64,000 nucleotides of DNA from Gigantopelta aegis (taxonomy: Eukaryota > Mollusca > Gastropoda > Neomphalida > Peltospiridae), in NCBI RefSeq assembly GCF_016097555.1, contig NC_054713.1:7071809-7135808 (forward strand), given 5' to 3'. Below the pieces are notes generated by a model. That model made no database searches. It was not told the origin of the DNA and worked only from the letters and a program-made list of their open reading frames with translations. Position numbers and translations under genes: made by a program. Shown piece after piece: positions 35,054-46,453 of this stretch (its first letter is position 1; each line of letters opens with the position of its first letter).

Positions 35054-36135
35054 ATATTACTACCAATCACAGCCACGCCTGGTTTTACTCCGCACGATGA
35101 GTAACAAACACTATATACCTATTCTAAGCCTTCTCCCCCCCCCCCCCCCCCACACACACACACCTCACCCCTAAGGTATTTGCTTTGTATATTGCTTGGC
35201 TACCGTAGCCGCGTTTGTATACAAGTAATAACATGTGGATTTTAACCACGCCCCCTTTGCTCTGTGAATTAAGTCATGGCAGCAACTGGCTATAATTGTA
35301 GCTTCAGTGGAACCAAATTAATTTCCATTGCCGATAATGTTAACATTTAGAAATAAAGTTAATTTATCCTGCTACCACCATTTCTGTTGACAGAATATGA
35401 TGACGGATAAAGCAAAGTCATATCCTCCTACTACTAGCAAGATATGACTTTTGACGTCACAGGCATAGCTACATTACCAAAATCATTACCAAAATCATTA
35501 CCAAAATCATTTGACCTATAGGTCATCGTATAACAGAAATAATAGCTTTTCCTCTTAATTTTTATGGTCTGCACGATAAAGATAATAACTAGTTAATGAC
35601 GTCGGATATCTGCTTTATCCTGTTCATTCCTACCTTCACAGGATAAAGCAGATATCCGACGTCATTAACTAGTTATTCTCTACAGATACAGCGCATCAAC
35701 ACACCCTGATAGAAAATAGCGGTGCGGGTGGGGGGGGGGGGGGGGGGGGACGTCGCATACGTTCCTTTTTACTGAACATCGCAATTCAGTTTGGGGGGGT
35801 ACCCTAAACTAGTTTCAACCTGTAATATATTTCAAATAAAACTGTATTTAATATTGGCAACAAACACTAAACTAGAGACCCATGTACCGAAACAGTCACC
35901 TGAATAAATTAAAAGTCTTATTATGAAGTAGCTGATAATTTCTAGACTTCAACTGCATATTTTGTTTTAAATAAGCAATAGTGTGTTTTTTTAAAACAGA
36001 AAAATGGTGCAAAATTTATTTTCCAAAAAACCTATAATAATAATAATAAAAAATAAAAATAAAAATAAAAATAAATAAATAATAAAACAATAATAATTAT
36101 TATAATATATAAAATAATTTTATAATAATAATAAT

Positions 36136-36172
<37 letters not shown>

Positions 36173-36180
36173 TAATTTGT
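35015..36180 (+). repeat. Dispersed repeat R1, with inserted foldback
   Basis: CAATGTCACATATTACTACC, ATTGCCGATAATGTTAACAT, GACCCATGTACCGAAACAG and TAGCTGATAATTTCTAGAC also occur at 44985-45560, 56180-56650 or both. A G-run lies at 35730-35749. AAT/AAAT microsatellites fill 36040-36175. Confidence 0.65.
35585..35676. mobile_element. Short foldback element
   Basis: ATAACTAGTTAATGACGTCG... and its inverse form near-perfect arms of about 38 bp around a 15-base loop. A second weaker inverted pair (GGATAAAGC, GACGTCAC) lies just upstream at 35405-35460, so the whole element may be larger. Confidence 0.8.
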
Positions 36181-36298
36181 CAAAATTACCAAATATTTGA
36201 CATCCAATTAAAAGAAAAATACACGATGAATAATTGTTTAACGACGCATGTTTACTTTAAAGTTATTTAAAGTTACTTCATGTCTAACATATAGTTAT

Positions 36299-36380
36299 TT
36301 GCCTCGGTGGTATCGCGATTAAGCCATCGGACATAAGGCTGGTAGGTATTGGGTTCGCAGCCCGGTATCGGCTCCCACCC

Positions 36381-36382
<2 letters not shown>
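36299..36382 (+). repeat. SINE head D/E fragment
   Basis: GCCTCGGTGGTATCGCGATT and GGGTTCGCAGCCCGG are followed by an (AT)n tract (36385-36424) in place of the tail. Confidence 0.7.
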
Positions 36383-36424
<42 letters not shown>

Positions 36425-36429
<5 letters not shown>

Positions 36430-36862
36430 CAAACTTTCCGAATTTATACGATTTACTGTATTCTGATTGGCTGACGTCACTAAAAAACCAAGCGTTATCC
36501 TTCCATAAACCTCATAAAAATACGTCATCACGGAAGATCAAGATCGAAATAACCGCACAACACCAACAGTCACTACACGTAAACAAAAGTTAATATCAAG
36601 GTCACTTTGCGATAGAAAAAAACAAGACAAATCTGCACATGAAATTGTTTCATTTTTTAAAAAGAAATTATAATAAAGATATATACACTGTTTTTGTTGA
36701 TTCAATACTTATTTTTATTTTTAGCGGACAATTTCCAGTAGTATGTATACATGTATTCTTACGCTTATTTACAGAACATGGTTGACGGTAAGAACGAAAG
36801 AAATTATTTTTGAGTGTTTTAAGGTACACTTCTTGTACTGTTTGTAATTATAATTTAATGTT
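36425..36862. other. AT-rich spacer, no gene
   Basis: Nothing is recognised apart from short CCAAT and TGACGTCA motifs near 36460-36480. Confidence 0.35.
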
Positions 36863-36987
36863 CTCATTTTTTAGGGAATTTTATCGATGTATAAAAAGTC
36901 ACAATGTAGTATAAAATCGCGTAGCGTAGCGAAGCGATTTTATACCATTTGTGACTTTTATACATCGATAAATTCCTAAAAAATGAG
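36863..36987. mobile_element. Short foldback element
   Basis: CTCATTTTTTAGGGAATTTT... pairs with its inverse ending CCTAAAAAATGAG. The arms are about 50 bp, with a GC-richer loop (GCGTAGCGTAGCGAAGCG). Confidence 0.75.
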
Positions 36988-37014
36988 AAACAATTCCTTA
37001 TATACATATACATG

Positions 37015-37016
<2 letters not shown>

Positions 37017-37072
<56 letters not shown>

Positions 37073-37100
37073 TCTTCTTTCTTTCTTTCTTTCTTTCTTT
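37017..37100. repeat. (AT)n and (CTTT)n microsatellites
   Basis: About 23 AT units, a T-run, then TTTC units. Confidence 0.95.
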
Positions 37101-37466
37101 AATACACGATATTAAGACTCGAACAAGGGGATATTACAACTTCTGAATAAAAGTTTGGTCCATTTCGGTGTTTCTTCGATCCATTTCGATCTTTTTCGGT
37201 TCCTTTAGGTGTTTCGTCAGTCCATTTTGGTCTTTCGTCGGACCTCTATCTAGCGTTCAGAAAATAAAACACGTTGGACACTAGTTAATTTTGATGTAAG
37301 GACATCCAAAATGACGTCATTTGAGTTTGACGTGATTTTCATTCAAAAAGACACCTGGACACATATTCCCACATATTCTTACGTCATTTGAATATCTAGT
37401 AATGGTGGGCTGCAATTAAAGTTGCGCGTACCGTTTACAAAAACACGTTGTATTAAGCTTGAGATT

Positions 37467-37627
37467 ATATGATAAAGATAGTATTACCCTAGTGTGTTTC
37501 GGTATCGTCAATATCATATATTAGGAATAAAAAAATGTATTATGCTCGCATAATACAATTTGTATTCTTAACATATATATATTGGCGATACCGAAACACA
37601 CTAGGGTAATAATATCATTTATCATAT
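37467..37627. mobile_element. Short foldback element
   Basis: TATTACCCTAGTGTGTTTCG...GATAC at 37482-37507 is inverted at 37586-37611. Weaker pairing extends outwards (ATATGATAAA). Confidence 0.75.
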
Positions 37628-38321
37628 ATTAGGAATAAAAATAATGTTATGACGTCGCTTCCCAAACTTGCACCATTACACTTGTTATTACACGTGCCCT
37701 TCGTACGATTATTATTAACTCGGTTATGTTGAACCATATGGATAATAATGCTATCTGTAAGAGATATCAATGTCGAAAAGAATGACACGAAACACAATTT
37801 TGTAAAGATAAAAAAGAAGTTTACTAAGTAATAAAAAATAGTGTAAAAAGTTGTAGACAATGCCATTCATGCATATTTTCTGAACAAATATATAAATCAA
37901 TTTTAAAAGCTTTCATTGATATCCGTAGTACAAATTTATTTTAAAATATTTTCTTCTATAGTCCTTCACACAGGGAATGCCTTTTTAATTTACTACAACT
38001 TATTTATTTCTGAGCCGATTGTTTTCTAATTTGTACACACAAATATTTTTTTTGTGTTTTTTGGGTTTGTTTTATTATTTCTAAAACACTTTTACTTTGC
38101 TTCTTACGTCAAACCAAACTGAAATTATTTACAAAACACATTTTTGTAGAAGGATGAGGCGGACTATAGAAGATGTTTAGGAAATATTAGTAACCTGAAT
38201 TGAAGTCACTTAACCCAAATTAGTCAGACATTTAAGCCAAATTCCAATTCCGTTTATTAATAATGGCATTGTCTTGGACCGTTCGTCAGCACTATGTACA
38301 TTTATAACATATCTTAAATGA

Positions 38322-39854
38322 CTACGGTGGCATTTCATCAAACAATTCCACTGGTTCATTCTCAAGTACAAAGTCCATCAGAATTTTATACGGATCGTCG
38401 TCACTCGTGTCTGGTGGTAAAGTTCCAATATAACTAATTGACGAATCGGTAGAGTTTTGGCTATTGAAAACAAATGAATCGATGGCATCGACATTGTCCA
38501 CACGTTCTGATGTCGAAACACGCATGTCTGAATTTCCTTGAGGTGGAGTTGTCTCACTTCCTTCCATATTGACTCCATACGAATCATTCATTACAACCGA
38601 TGATGGAACCGCTACATCACGATGGCCGTTTGGTAGCCTGGCTTGACTGTCCACCCAGTGCTCTGCTAGTACTGGATCTGAAATGGTGTAACAATTATTG
38701 TCCATAGTCTTTTGACGACGATTTGAACTCAGCATGTCTGGACACTTGCAGACGAGTTTTGTGTAAGCCCTGTGCCGTGCTACTCTTGTTTTGTTTGATG
38801 GACTTGGCGCTTTCAAAGAAAGCCGTGATCTTAAATCTGATGTCATATAGACTCGATCTAAATCTGTACCAATCCCATCCTCTACTTGTTGACGCTGTGG
38901 GCGTCTGCTTTGATTTGCTGACAATGCTGATGGTATTGCAGTGTGCGTGCGTATATTACGTTCCATTGGACAACAACACCCGACGCTTGTTTTTTTAATT
39001 ATATTCACAGCAGATGGATCACTGTCATGGTTTTGAATTAGCCGTATCTTTTTTGTTCCAGAAATACCATCATTGTCGTGGACAATTTGTTCACAACCGT
39101 TTTGTGTACCTGAGACTTTCCTTTTTTTTCCTAAATGATCTGAATGTTTACTGCTGTTAGTGTGGACATCAAACTTTGCCATAGCACGCAAGTCACTGTC
39201 TGTAATATTATCGAATTTTAAAAAATGTGGAATGTTCAATTTGTTAATTTCGTTTGAGGCATTTTTGTCCGACTGTTGTACACCAAGTTGGTCAGTGATG
39301 CTTTGGTCGTATATGCGGTTTGAATGACCTTTCTGGATGTGTGAAAATGTCTCCTTATCAACTACTGTGATGTCTTTTTCAATATCAGTTCCTTTTTCTG
39401 TCGACACTTTCGGACACACGTTGTTCGAAATTATGTGCTGAATTGTTGTCACTAGATTTGGATCAGCAGCGTTTATTCGCTTACTGATTTTCTCTTTGAA
39501 ATCCACTCTAAGAGATTTATTGAGATTGACAATTTGCTGGAAATGTTCGGTAATTTTGCGGCAAGATATTTCGTTCATAAGGATCTCATATAATTCGTCG
39601 CTTTTGCCTTTGTAGTAATACGAGTGGAAAGCTTTTACTTCGTCCAAAAACTCTGGAGGAACCTTGTCTTCTTTCAAACACTGTGGGATGATTTCATTCA
39701 AGTCTGTCTCCAGCTCTTGGAGCTTCAGTCTGTGTTTGTTATTTGGATCTCTGTATTTAGATTTCTTCCAGTCAATATTTCCTGATATCGACTCTAACCA
39801 TCCCACACTCTTACGATGTACCCACCGCAGATAGTCCATTAAAAGTTTAGGCAT
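38322..39854 (-). CDS. Paralogue 3 of the five-member family
   Basis: This frame of 510 codons starts at the ATG homologous to that of paralogue 2 (MPKLLMDYLR). An open stretch three codons further upstream has only a TTG. DYLR is at residues 7-10, DPNN 36-39, KVP 64-66, EVKA 72-75 and GK 83-84. Identity to paralogue 2 is high throughout. The in-frame absence of about 24 residues in the middle and many single substitutions suggest the frame has been kept under some constraint. The C-terminus is acidic and aromatic (DSFVFNSQNSTDSS, ISYIGTLPPDTSDDDP, ENEPVELFDEMPP), and I take it as the intact version of that end. The AG found six bases before the ATG in the four other copies is TG here. Confidence 0.75.
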   Translation of the reverse strand: MPKLLMDYLRWVHRKSVGWLESISGNIDWKKSKYRDPNNKHRLKLQELETDLNEIIPQCLKEDKVPPEFLDEVKAFHSYYYKGKSDELYEILMNEISCRKITEHFQQIVNLNKSLRVDFKEKISKRINAADPNLVTTIQHIISNNVCPKVSTEKGTDIEKDITVVDKETFSHIQKGHSNRIYDQSITDQLGVQQSDKNASNEINKLNIPHFLKFDNITDSDLRAMAKFDVHTNSSKHSDHLGKKRKVSGTQNGCEQIVHDNDGISGTKKIRLIQNHDSDPSAVNIIKKTSVGCCCPMERNIRTHTAIPSALSANQSRRPQRQQVEDGIGTDLDRVYMTSDLRSRLSLKAPSPSNKTRVARHRAYTKLVCKCPDMLSSNRRQKTMDNNCYTISDPVLAEHWVDSQARLPNGHRDVAVPSSVVMNDSYGVNMEGSETTPPQGNSDMRVSTSERVDNVDAIDSFVFNSQNSTDSSISYIGTLPPDTSDDDPYKILMDFVLENEPVELFDEMPP

Positions 39855-40065
39855 TGTAGCCAAATATAATTATATATATACAAAAACAAAACACTCAAAA
39901 ACACAAAAATGTAAATTAAATTAATAATAATAATACAAATAGTCTTGGAATACGTATTGAAAAACACCTTTGTAGGGTGATCAACTCGTTTGCACTCGCA
40001 GCTGTGGCCTTCGGGGGAAAAGGCTTTGTATTGTATTTGTATTGAACAGCAACTTTGTAGCGAAA

Positions 40066-40254
40066 TCAACTCTTTTGCACTCTTTTTGACAACGATATAT
40101 AGTCCCCCATGCCGTCCACGTAGTGCACGCGGCGTCGTGGCATGGGGTCACGCATCATGATGATGCGCGTTGACAACCAAAGATCTGGACCGACGACGAC
40201 GTCCATCTTCTGTAGTGACGCCGTTTCCATGGCAACTGGTGGCAGTATTGTCAT
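40066..40254 (-). CDS. Leader frame of paralogue 3
   Basis: There are 62 codons: METASLQKMDVVVGPDLW, then MPRRRVHYVDGMGDYIS. The HYVDGMGDY block matches paralogues 1, 4 and 5, while codons differ at third positions. Its stop lies about 210 bp before the main ATG. It may be exon 1 or an upstream frame. DNA similarity to paralogue 2 covers the whole leader and beyond it. Confidence 0.5.
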   Translation of the reverse strand: MTILPPVAMETASLQKMDVVVGPDLWLSTRIIMMRDPMPRRRVHYVDGMGDYISLSKRVQKS

Positions 40255-40439
40255 GTTCAGTTTCTTCGCTCTATCTTTGGCTGCGGTTCCACGGCATTTT
40301 ATTCAGGAGGGGAAGTCATGGTTTGGAATCCTAAAATTAGAAAATGTTTTGTCTTTAAAAAATATAATAATATAAAATAAATAAATAAAATTCATGGAAC
40401 TTTTATTAAAAGATAATGTTCTAAAAACGTTACTGGTCA

Positions 40440-41000
40440 ACCCAAAACAAAAGGAAAGGGGACCCCCCCCCCCCCCCCCCGCAAAAAAGACACCCATGGA
40501 ATGAAATGGATTGTAACTGAGTTGAATTGAATTGAATTGAATTGAATTGAAGAAAACACAATATATAAAAATATATTTAATTGAAAAACAACCAAACAAC
40601 CAAACATCAATAACACCTACTCCAAACCCACCCATCCACCCACCCCCCACCCCCCAAAAAAAAAGAAGAAAAAAAAGAAGAGAAGCAATAAAGGCAATAG
40701 TGGAGTGTGAATGAAAAAAACATAAATTGAAAAAAAACAAAAAAAACAATATAACACCACAAAAAAACACACCCAATAACCCCCCCCCAAAAAAAAAAAA
40801 ACAAAAAACAAACAGAAAACACAAACACAAACAACCCACACCACTAAAAAAAAAAGAACGAAAAAAAAAAAAAATTGAAACGAATGAAAAAAAGTAAAAA
40901 AAGAAAAGAAGAAAAAAAGAAAAGAACAAAACAAACAAAAACACAAGAGAACAAAAAAAAACTCTTTAAAAACCCAACCCAAAAACAACAGTAAACAAAC
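40440..41000. repeat. A/C homopolymer-rich block, pair of 22440-23000
   Basis: Same composition and order as the block upstream of paralogue 2, with different run lengths. Frames are low-complexity. Confidence 0.7.
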
Positions 41001-41039
41001 AAACCATCAAGTAGTATTAAAGAGAATAACAAAATATTA

Positions 41040-41117
41040 TAAGATACATATTATATGTACATAGATACACACACACACACACACACGCACACGCACACGC
41101 ACATACACAAACACACA

Positions 41118-41168
<51 letters not shown>

Positions 41169-41821
41169 CGGGACATATTAAATTCATCATTCACAATACA
41201 ACACTAAATTGCCCCCGAAACCAAACTACACATATCGCCCCTTTGAAAGTTCATCTCATTTGCCTTCGACAAACTCAAACATGCCCTTTTCAAACATTTG
41301 TGATCCACACTTTTCAAAATCATGGAGCCGCCCCTGATTAACTTAATCAAAGACAACAAGCTAAATTAGATTAAAGTTAATATAATATAGCGTAAGTTAA
41401 ATCTGAATATATAGGACTAACATACACAGAAAAATAACATAAGATCTATTAATACAACTTGAGCTATCAGCATAATCACGATACATTATGACTAGGAGAT
41501 CGATTGACGTCATGGGGATTCCCTTACTAGCTTACGGTACCCTAAGATTCGAAGAAATTTTCTTTCAGTTTCTGTTTCCCCAAAGCCGCAAGGCAGAACC
41601 GAATCAATATGCATAATACTTAGGGTGGGTCCCGGAGGGAAATCGGAATTGAGATTCACCTACCAAGATTTTGTTAGGGCCATTAATTTAACACCTGCAC
41701 ATTTAACACGTGTTCGTCGTATTTACAGGTATATTTAATTGTTTTAAATGTGGAACGTAATGGGAGAATGTTCTAAATCCAAATATGATAACGAAGACGA
41801 CAAAACGAATTATAACAACTA

Positions 41822-41830
<9 letters not shown>
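41040..41830. repeat. Segmentally duplicated upstream flank of paralogue 3
   Basis: It matches 23040-23690 and continues, without the hairpin and 9.1-kb element, into sequence found at 32940-33042 (TGTTCTAAATCCAAATAT, AACGAAGACGACAAAACG). The uninterrupted site is near 41715-41735. Confidence 0.7.
41562..41582 (-). promoter_or_regulatory. Triple GAAA-type ISRE-like site (candidate)
   Basis: The plus strand reads CTTTCAGTTTCTGTTTCC, i.e. three GAAA cores spaced by two bases on the gene's strand, about 1.3 kb upstream of the leader of paralogue 3. The homologous spot at paralogue 2 (about 23520) has lost one core. Chance is not excluded. Confidence 0.25.
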
Positions 41831-41907
<77 letters not shown>

Positions 41908-41912
41908 CGTTT
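41823..41912. repeat. (CT)n-(GC)n microsatellite
   Basis: About 34 CT units are followed by CGCGCG units, next to a SINE head. Confidence 0.95.
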
Positions 41913-41923
41913 TAGCTTCACTC

Positions 41924-42236
41924 TGGGCAGAACGTTGCCCAGTGATAAAGCGCTCTCTCCATTCACGGTCGGTTAAGGATCGATCCCTGTCGGTGGACCC
42001 GTTGGACCAGTTCACGCTCCAACCAGTGCACTATGACTAGTATATCGTGGTATCATATGTGCTATCCTGTTTGTGGGATGGTGCATATAAAAGAGCCCTT
42101 GTTACTAATAGGAAACAATGTAGCGGGGTTCTTCTCTAAGACAATTTGTTAAAATTATCAAATGTTTGACATGCAATAGCCGATAATTAATAATCAATGT
42201 GCTCTAGTGGCGTCGTTAAACCAAAAAGAAACTATT
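41924..42236 (+). repeat. SINE, head A / tail B
   Basis: The head (GCAGAACGTTGCCCAGTG, box B GGTTAAGGATCGATCCC) is diverged but complete. The B tail ends GCGTCGTTAAACC. Confidence 0.85.
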
Positions 42237-42812
42237 TAACATGAGACCAAACGACTAGCATACCTTTTGCTTTGTTGGAAATATTTCGAATCCAAAACAC
42301 CTTACTCTCAAAACGAATACCACAGTACCGGTATTCAGTTATAACAGAACAGAAAATAACCACACACCGCAACACAAACACAACACAAACACACAATTTA
42401 TAATATACTCATATGAACAAAAGCAATCTAATTTCACTTACCATTTTCATAAATTCGTCAATACCACTAATTTTAGGAATATAATGAAAATTTACTGTTG
42501 TTGTTCAACAGTTTGAAATTACAGGTTACAAATTTCAGATCACCGGCAACGTAGCTATATATATGTGTGTGTGTGAATATGTCTGACTGGGTGACCAATC
42601 GGAAGCGAGAATGATGAAAACGCGAGATCCACTTCATGGTTAACCAGGACCAATCAGAATGACTGTAGTATGCATATCATGTATTATGTGTAACGGGCTA
42701 ATCGTAAAGTTATGTTCTATTCTGTTGTGGCTGGCGTCCATGACTACAATGCACTACAAGTAAAATTGGCTCTAATAATAACATTTGAAGTGAGGATTGG
42801 GGAAACCATCCA
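42237..42812. other. Spacer with CCAAT-type motifs
   Basis: No gene is seen. GGTTAACCAGGACCAATCAG lies at 42638-42657 and another GACCAATCGG at about 42590, like those at 8099-8155 and 54608-54626. They are about 2.4 kb upstream of the leader of paralogue 3. Confidence 0.4.
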
Positions 42813-42815
42813 TGA

Positions 42816-42951
42816 TCCCACCTCAGTCAATTTGGTCAACTGATTGGGTTTTTTCTCGTTCCAACCAGTGCACCACAACTGGACAAAGGCTGTGGTGTAT
42901 GCTTTCCTGTCTGTGGGAAAGTGCATAAAAAAGATCCCTTGCTTCATTAAG

Positions 42952-42957
<6 letters not shown>
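42816..42957 (+). repeat. SINE, head C body, cut by a (CT)n tract
   Basis: It runs from the end of head C through the body to GATCCCTTGCTTCATTAAG, then 42955-43060 is CT repeat where the tail would be. Confidence 0.75.
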
Positions 42958-43030
<73 letters not shown>

Positions 43031-43071
43031 CTCTCTCTCTCTCGCTCTCTCTCTCCATCTATCTGTGCTCT

Positions 43072-43265
43072 CTCCAGGGCAGTGGGTTAGTTATTAGTTG
43101 TTAGTAGTTACCCATTGAGATGTTAAAACTCGCTCTGGGTGGGGGGGGGGGGGGGGGGGGCGGTACTGGGCTGCGAACCCCATACCTACCAGCCTACGAC
43201 GCTATAATACTGTACGGTAATTAAAATAGGTTACGCGCGTCATTAAATAAAACATTCCTTTCTTC
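43072..43265. repeat. Mixed SINE fragments: tail E / head D (minus), then tail A end (plus)
   Basis: CAGTGGGTTAGTTATTAGTT to CCATACCTACCAGCC is a minus-strand E-type piece with a G-run inserted at 43141-43160. AAATAGG, then GTCATTAAATAAAAC, is the end of an A tail. Confidence 0.6.
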
Positions 43266-43269
43266 ACTC

Positions 43270-43683
43270 GGTGCACTATGGCATGAGTAACACACTATGT
43301 GTAGGTTTATTCTTAGCCCCCAACCCCCCCACCCCCACCCCCACCCCCCAACTCTGACCTCCGACAGCTGTGCCTTGGGTCTTTGCTTTATATATTCCTT
43401 GACCCCCCCCCCCCCCCCCCCTTTGCTTTGGGTTCTAATAGACCAAATCAATTCCTATTGCTGATAATGTTAACGTTTACTAATAAACCTGGTATAAGCA
43501 GCGTATCAACACACCCAGGAAGTACAACAATAAAAAGTGTGGCATCTTAGATCTAATCGACCTACAAAAAATGGGGGTGGGGGTGGAGGTGGGGGTGGGG
43601 GATGTGTCACACACCATTTAAGATATTTTTAATAGCAACCGTCATTTATGCTGAAAATTGCAGTTCTATTTTTGGGGCATTAG
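43270..43683 (+). repeat. Dispersed repeat R1, 5' part
   Basis: It matches 35090-35760 and 56150-56470 in order, including CTGATAATGTTAACGTTTAC and a G/T-rich run at 43570-43600. It is cut by the solo LTR and resumes at 44890. Confidence 0.6.
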
Positions 43684-44675
43684 TGTGACGGAACATGCTC
43701 TTATCTTTTCGCCAATATTAATTGTTTTAGAGGGACGTGTGCAGCTTGGTTACGTAATACCTCCGCGCGACCGTACCCCCTAATACACACTTAGACCAGG
43801 TGTGGAGGCCATGTGGCCAGTAGTTACGTAATAACTCCGGTAGTGCGGTTTATGACCGGGGTATTGCTAGCGAACTGGTGACAGTAAGTCTGGCCATCTA
43901 AGAAAAAGATACCGTCTCTGGGAGTTGGGGCATATCACATGATAGGTGAGGTACCGCGTTGTGCCCCCAGGCGATATTCGCTGTCTCTGAGATTTTTGAA
44001 TAAATAGATAGGATTTTAGATATATCGGGGAGAAACATTGGAAGTATCCAGGGGAACGTACGTCGTCCACTGAACGATCTATATAAGTTCAGTCCGGACG
44101 TGGTAAATATATTTTTCTGCTCTGTTGTATAACCTTGATGTGATTGATGTGACTTTAAATATTTTAATACTGTATTATACCAATATTCCTTAGACAGTGT
44201 CTCCCGTAATCTGACGAAGTAAATTGTAGGCTTCACTGTTCTAATATTTTTATACGAGTATTTGGTAATATAAAGCTTAGCCGGTCATCCTAGAGGACCT
44301 AGGTAAACTGTAGGTTATTGTCTTTATTGTGATAGGTACCAGTATTCATTCTGTATTACAAGGGTACTGAATGAGTAGTTAAGGGTTAATTAAAAATTAA
44401 CCAGTTAGGAATAGAGTTGTAATTCCTTTATTAATTAAGTTCCCCTGGCAGCGTTTCTCAATTATCACACGTGTGTGTGTTGTATCACGGTGAAGTGATT
44501 AGAATAGTGTGTAAACTAGACACCTAGTGATTAACTAATTAAGCGATTAGCTCTGGGTTGTTATTATATTGTTGTTGTTAATTAACTACTGCGACAAATA
44601 CATTTGTCAGCGTAGTGTTAATACAGATTCCAAAGTGTATTGTGTTTTGTTGTGTTTTCTAGTGAACTAAACGTG

Positions 44676-44743
<68 letters not shown>

Positions 44744-44889
44744 AGATCGTATCTCTGATTATACCTAGAGCCGAGCCACTCGGGTATTAGACTGCCCGAT
44801 ACAGAGAAATCTAATAGATATACAGTTAGGAGAGATATTTTGATAATCGTGTTTTATTCAGTTACGGGTATTATAGGATACCCGTGACA
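43684..44889 (+). mobile_element. Solo LTR of the gypsy-type element
   Basis: It begins TGTGACGG and ends CCGTGACA, is about 1.2 kb long, and is homologous in opposite orientation to the LTRs at 8317-9350 and 12714-13987. ATTAG flanks it at 43679-43683 and 44890-44894. No coding part is present, as expected after LTR-LTR recombination. It is more diverged than the two LTRs of the full element, so older. A (TA)n tract lies at 44678-44741. Confidence 0.9.
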
Positions 44890-45860
44890 ATTAGTTTCAA
44901 TCTCTGGTAATTATACTGCATAACAACCGTATAACAAATAAAAGTGTATTTATTTATTGTCAATGGATAATAGTATTTGCACAAATAATCAATGTCACAT
45001 ATTACTACCAATCACAGCGACAGCTACTTTTACTCCGTAAATATCTCCACCTCGAACTTTGACACGGAACTCTCTTCTTTGGTAGGGGCGGGACGTAGCC
45101 CAGTGGTAGATCGTTCGCTTAGTGCGCGGTCGGTCTAGGATCGATCCCCGTCGGTGGTCCCATTGGGCTATTTCTCGTTCCAGCCAGTGCTCTACAATTG
45201 GTGTAACAAAGGCCGTGGTATGTGCTATCCTGTCTGTGGGATGGTGCATATAAAAGATCCCTTGCTGCTAATCGGAAAGAGTAGCCCATGAAGTGGCGAC
45301 AGCGGGTTTCCTCCCTCAATATATGCGTGGTCCTTAACCATATGTCTGACGCCATATAACCGTAAATAAAATGTGTTGAGTGCGTCATTAAATAAAACAT
45401 TTCTTTCTTTCTTTCTTCTTTGGTACTATGCAACCTTTGTGAATTTACGCCATGTCAGCAACTAGCAGCTGTTGAAGCTTCAATGGAACCAAATCAATTC
45501 CCATGGCCGATAATGTTAACATTTAGTAATAAAATTAATGCATGCAGCGTATCAACACACCCAGGCAGCACACCAGTAACAAGTGTGGCACCTCATATGC
45601 AATCTAATTGCTAGAAAATGTGTCTGTGGGAGGAGGGGGCGGGCGGGGGGGGGGGGGGGTGGGGTGGGTGGTGGTGGTCACATACCATCCTTTTTTAAAC
45701 TAAAAATAGCAGTTAAATTTGGTGGGGTACCCTAAACTGGTTTCAACCTGTAATATATACTAAATATACTAAAAGTGTTTTTATCTATTGGCAATGAATA
45801 ACAGTATTTGCACACCTAATAAACATCACATATTTGACACCTAATAAATATCACATATTT
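44890..45860 (+). repeat. Dispersed repeat R1, 3' part
   Basis: It continues the repeat after the solo LTR (TTTCAATCTCTGGTAATTAT) and is interrupted by the SINE at 45085-45415. It resumes at ACTATGCAACC and continues past a G-run (45635-45660). Confidence 0.65.
45085..45415 (+). repeat. SINE, head A / tail A, reference copy with target duplication
   Basis: This is a 331-bp full-length insertion flanked by TTCTTTGGTA (45075-45084 and 45416-45425). The uninterrupted site is seen at 15588-15597. The head has GTAGCCCAGTGG (A box) and GGTCTAGGATCGATCCCC (B box). The 3' end is AAAACATTTCTTTCTTTC. Confidence 0.95.
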
Positions 45861-45864
45861 AGAT

Positions 45865-46324
45865 ATGTATTTATGTATATACATTGTAATGTTGCAGTGT
45901 ATTTATGTATATACATTGTAATGTTGCAGTGTATTTATGTATATGCATTGTAATGTTGCAGTGTATTTATGTATATGCATTGTAATGTTGCAGTGTATTT
46001 ATGTATATGCATTGTAATGTTGCAGTGTATTTATGTATATGCATTGTAATGTTGCAGTGTATTTATGTATATGCATTGTAATGTTGCAGTGTATTTATGT
46101 ATATGCATTGTAATGTTGCAGTGTATTTATGTATATGCATTGTAATGTTGCAGTGTATTTATGTATATGCATTGTAATGTTGCAGTGTATTTATGTATAT
46201 GCATTGTAATGTTGCAGTGTATTTATGTATATGCATTGTAATGTTGCAGTGTATTTATGTATATCCATTGTAATGTTGCAGTGTATTTATGTATATACAT
46301 TGTAATGTTGCAGTGTATTTATGT
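45865..46324. repeat. 32-bp minisatellite, about 14 copies
   Basis: The unit GTGTATTTATGTATATGCAT plus TGTAATGTTGCA repeats with an exact 32-bp period and almost no variation in the middle. The outermost units carry ATACAT in place of ATGCAT. It starts inside the R1 repeat. Confidence 0.95.
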
Positions 46325-46362
46325 GTAGAACATGCTGTGCAATGATCGGCAATCCAAATAAA

Positions 46363-46440
46363 GATGTTCGTATTCGTATTCATATTCGTATTCGTATTCG
46401 TATTCGTATTCGTATTCGTATTCATATTCGTATTCATATT
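46363..46440. repeat. (TATTCG)n hexamer array, about 13 units
   Basis: TATTCG units with TATTCA variants adjoin the foldback element at 46454. Confidence 0.95.
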
Positions 46441-46453
46441 ACTACCAACCAGT

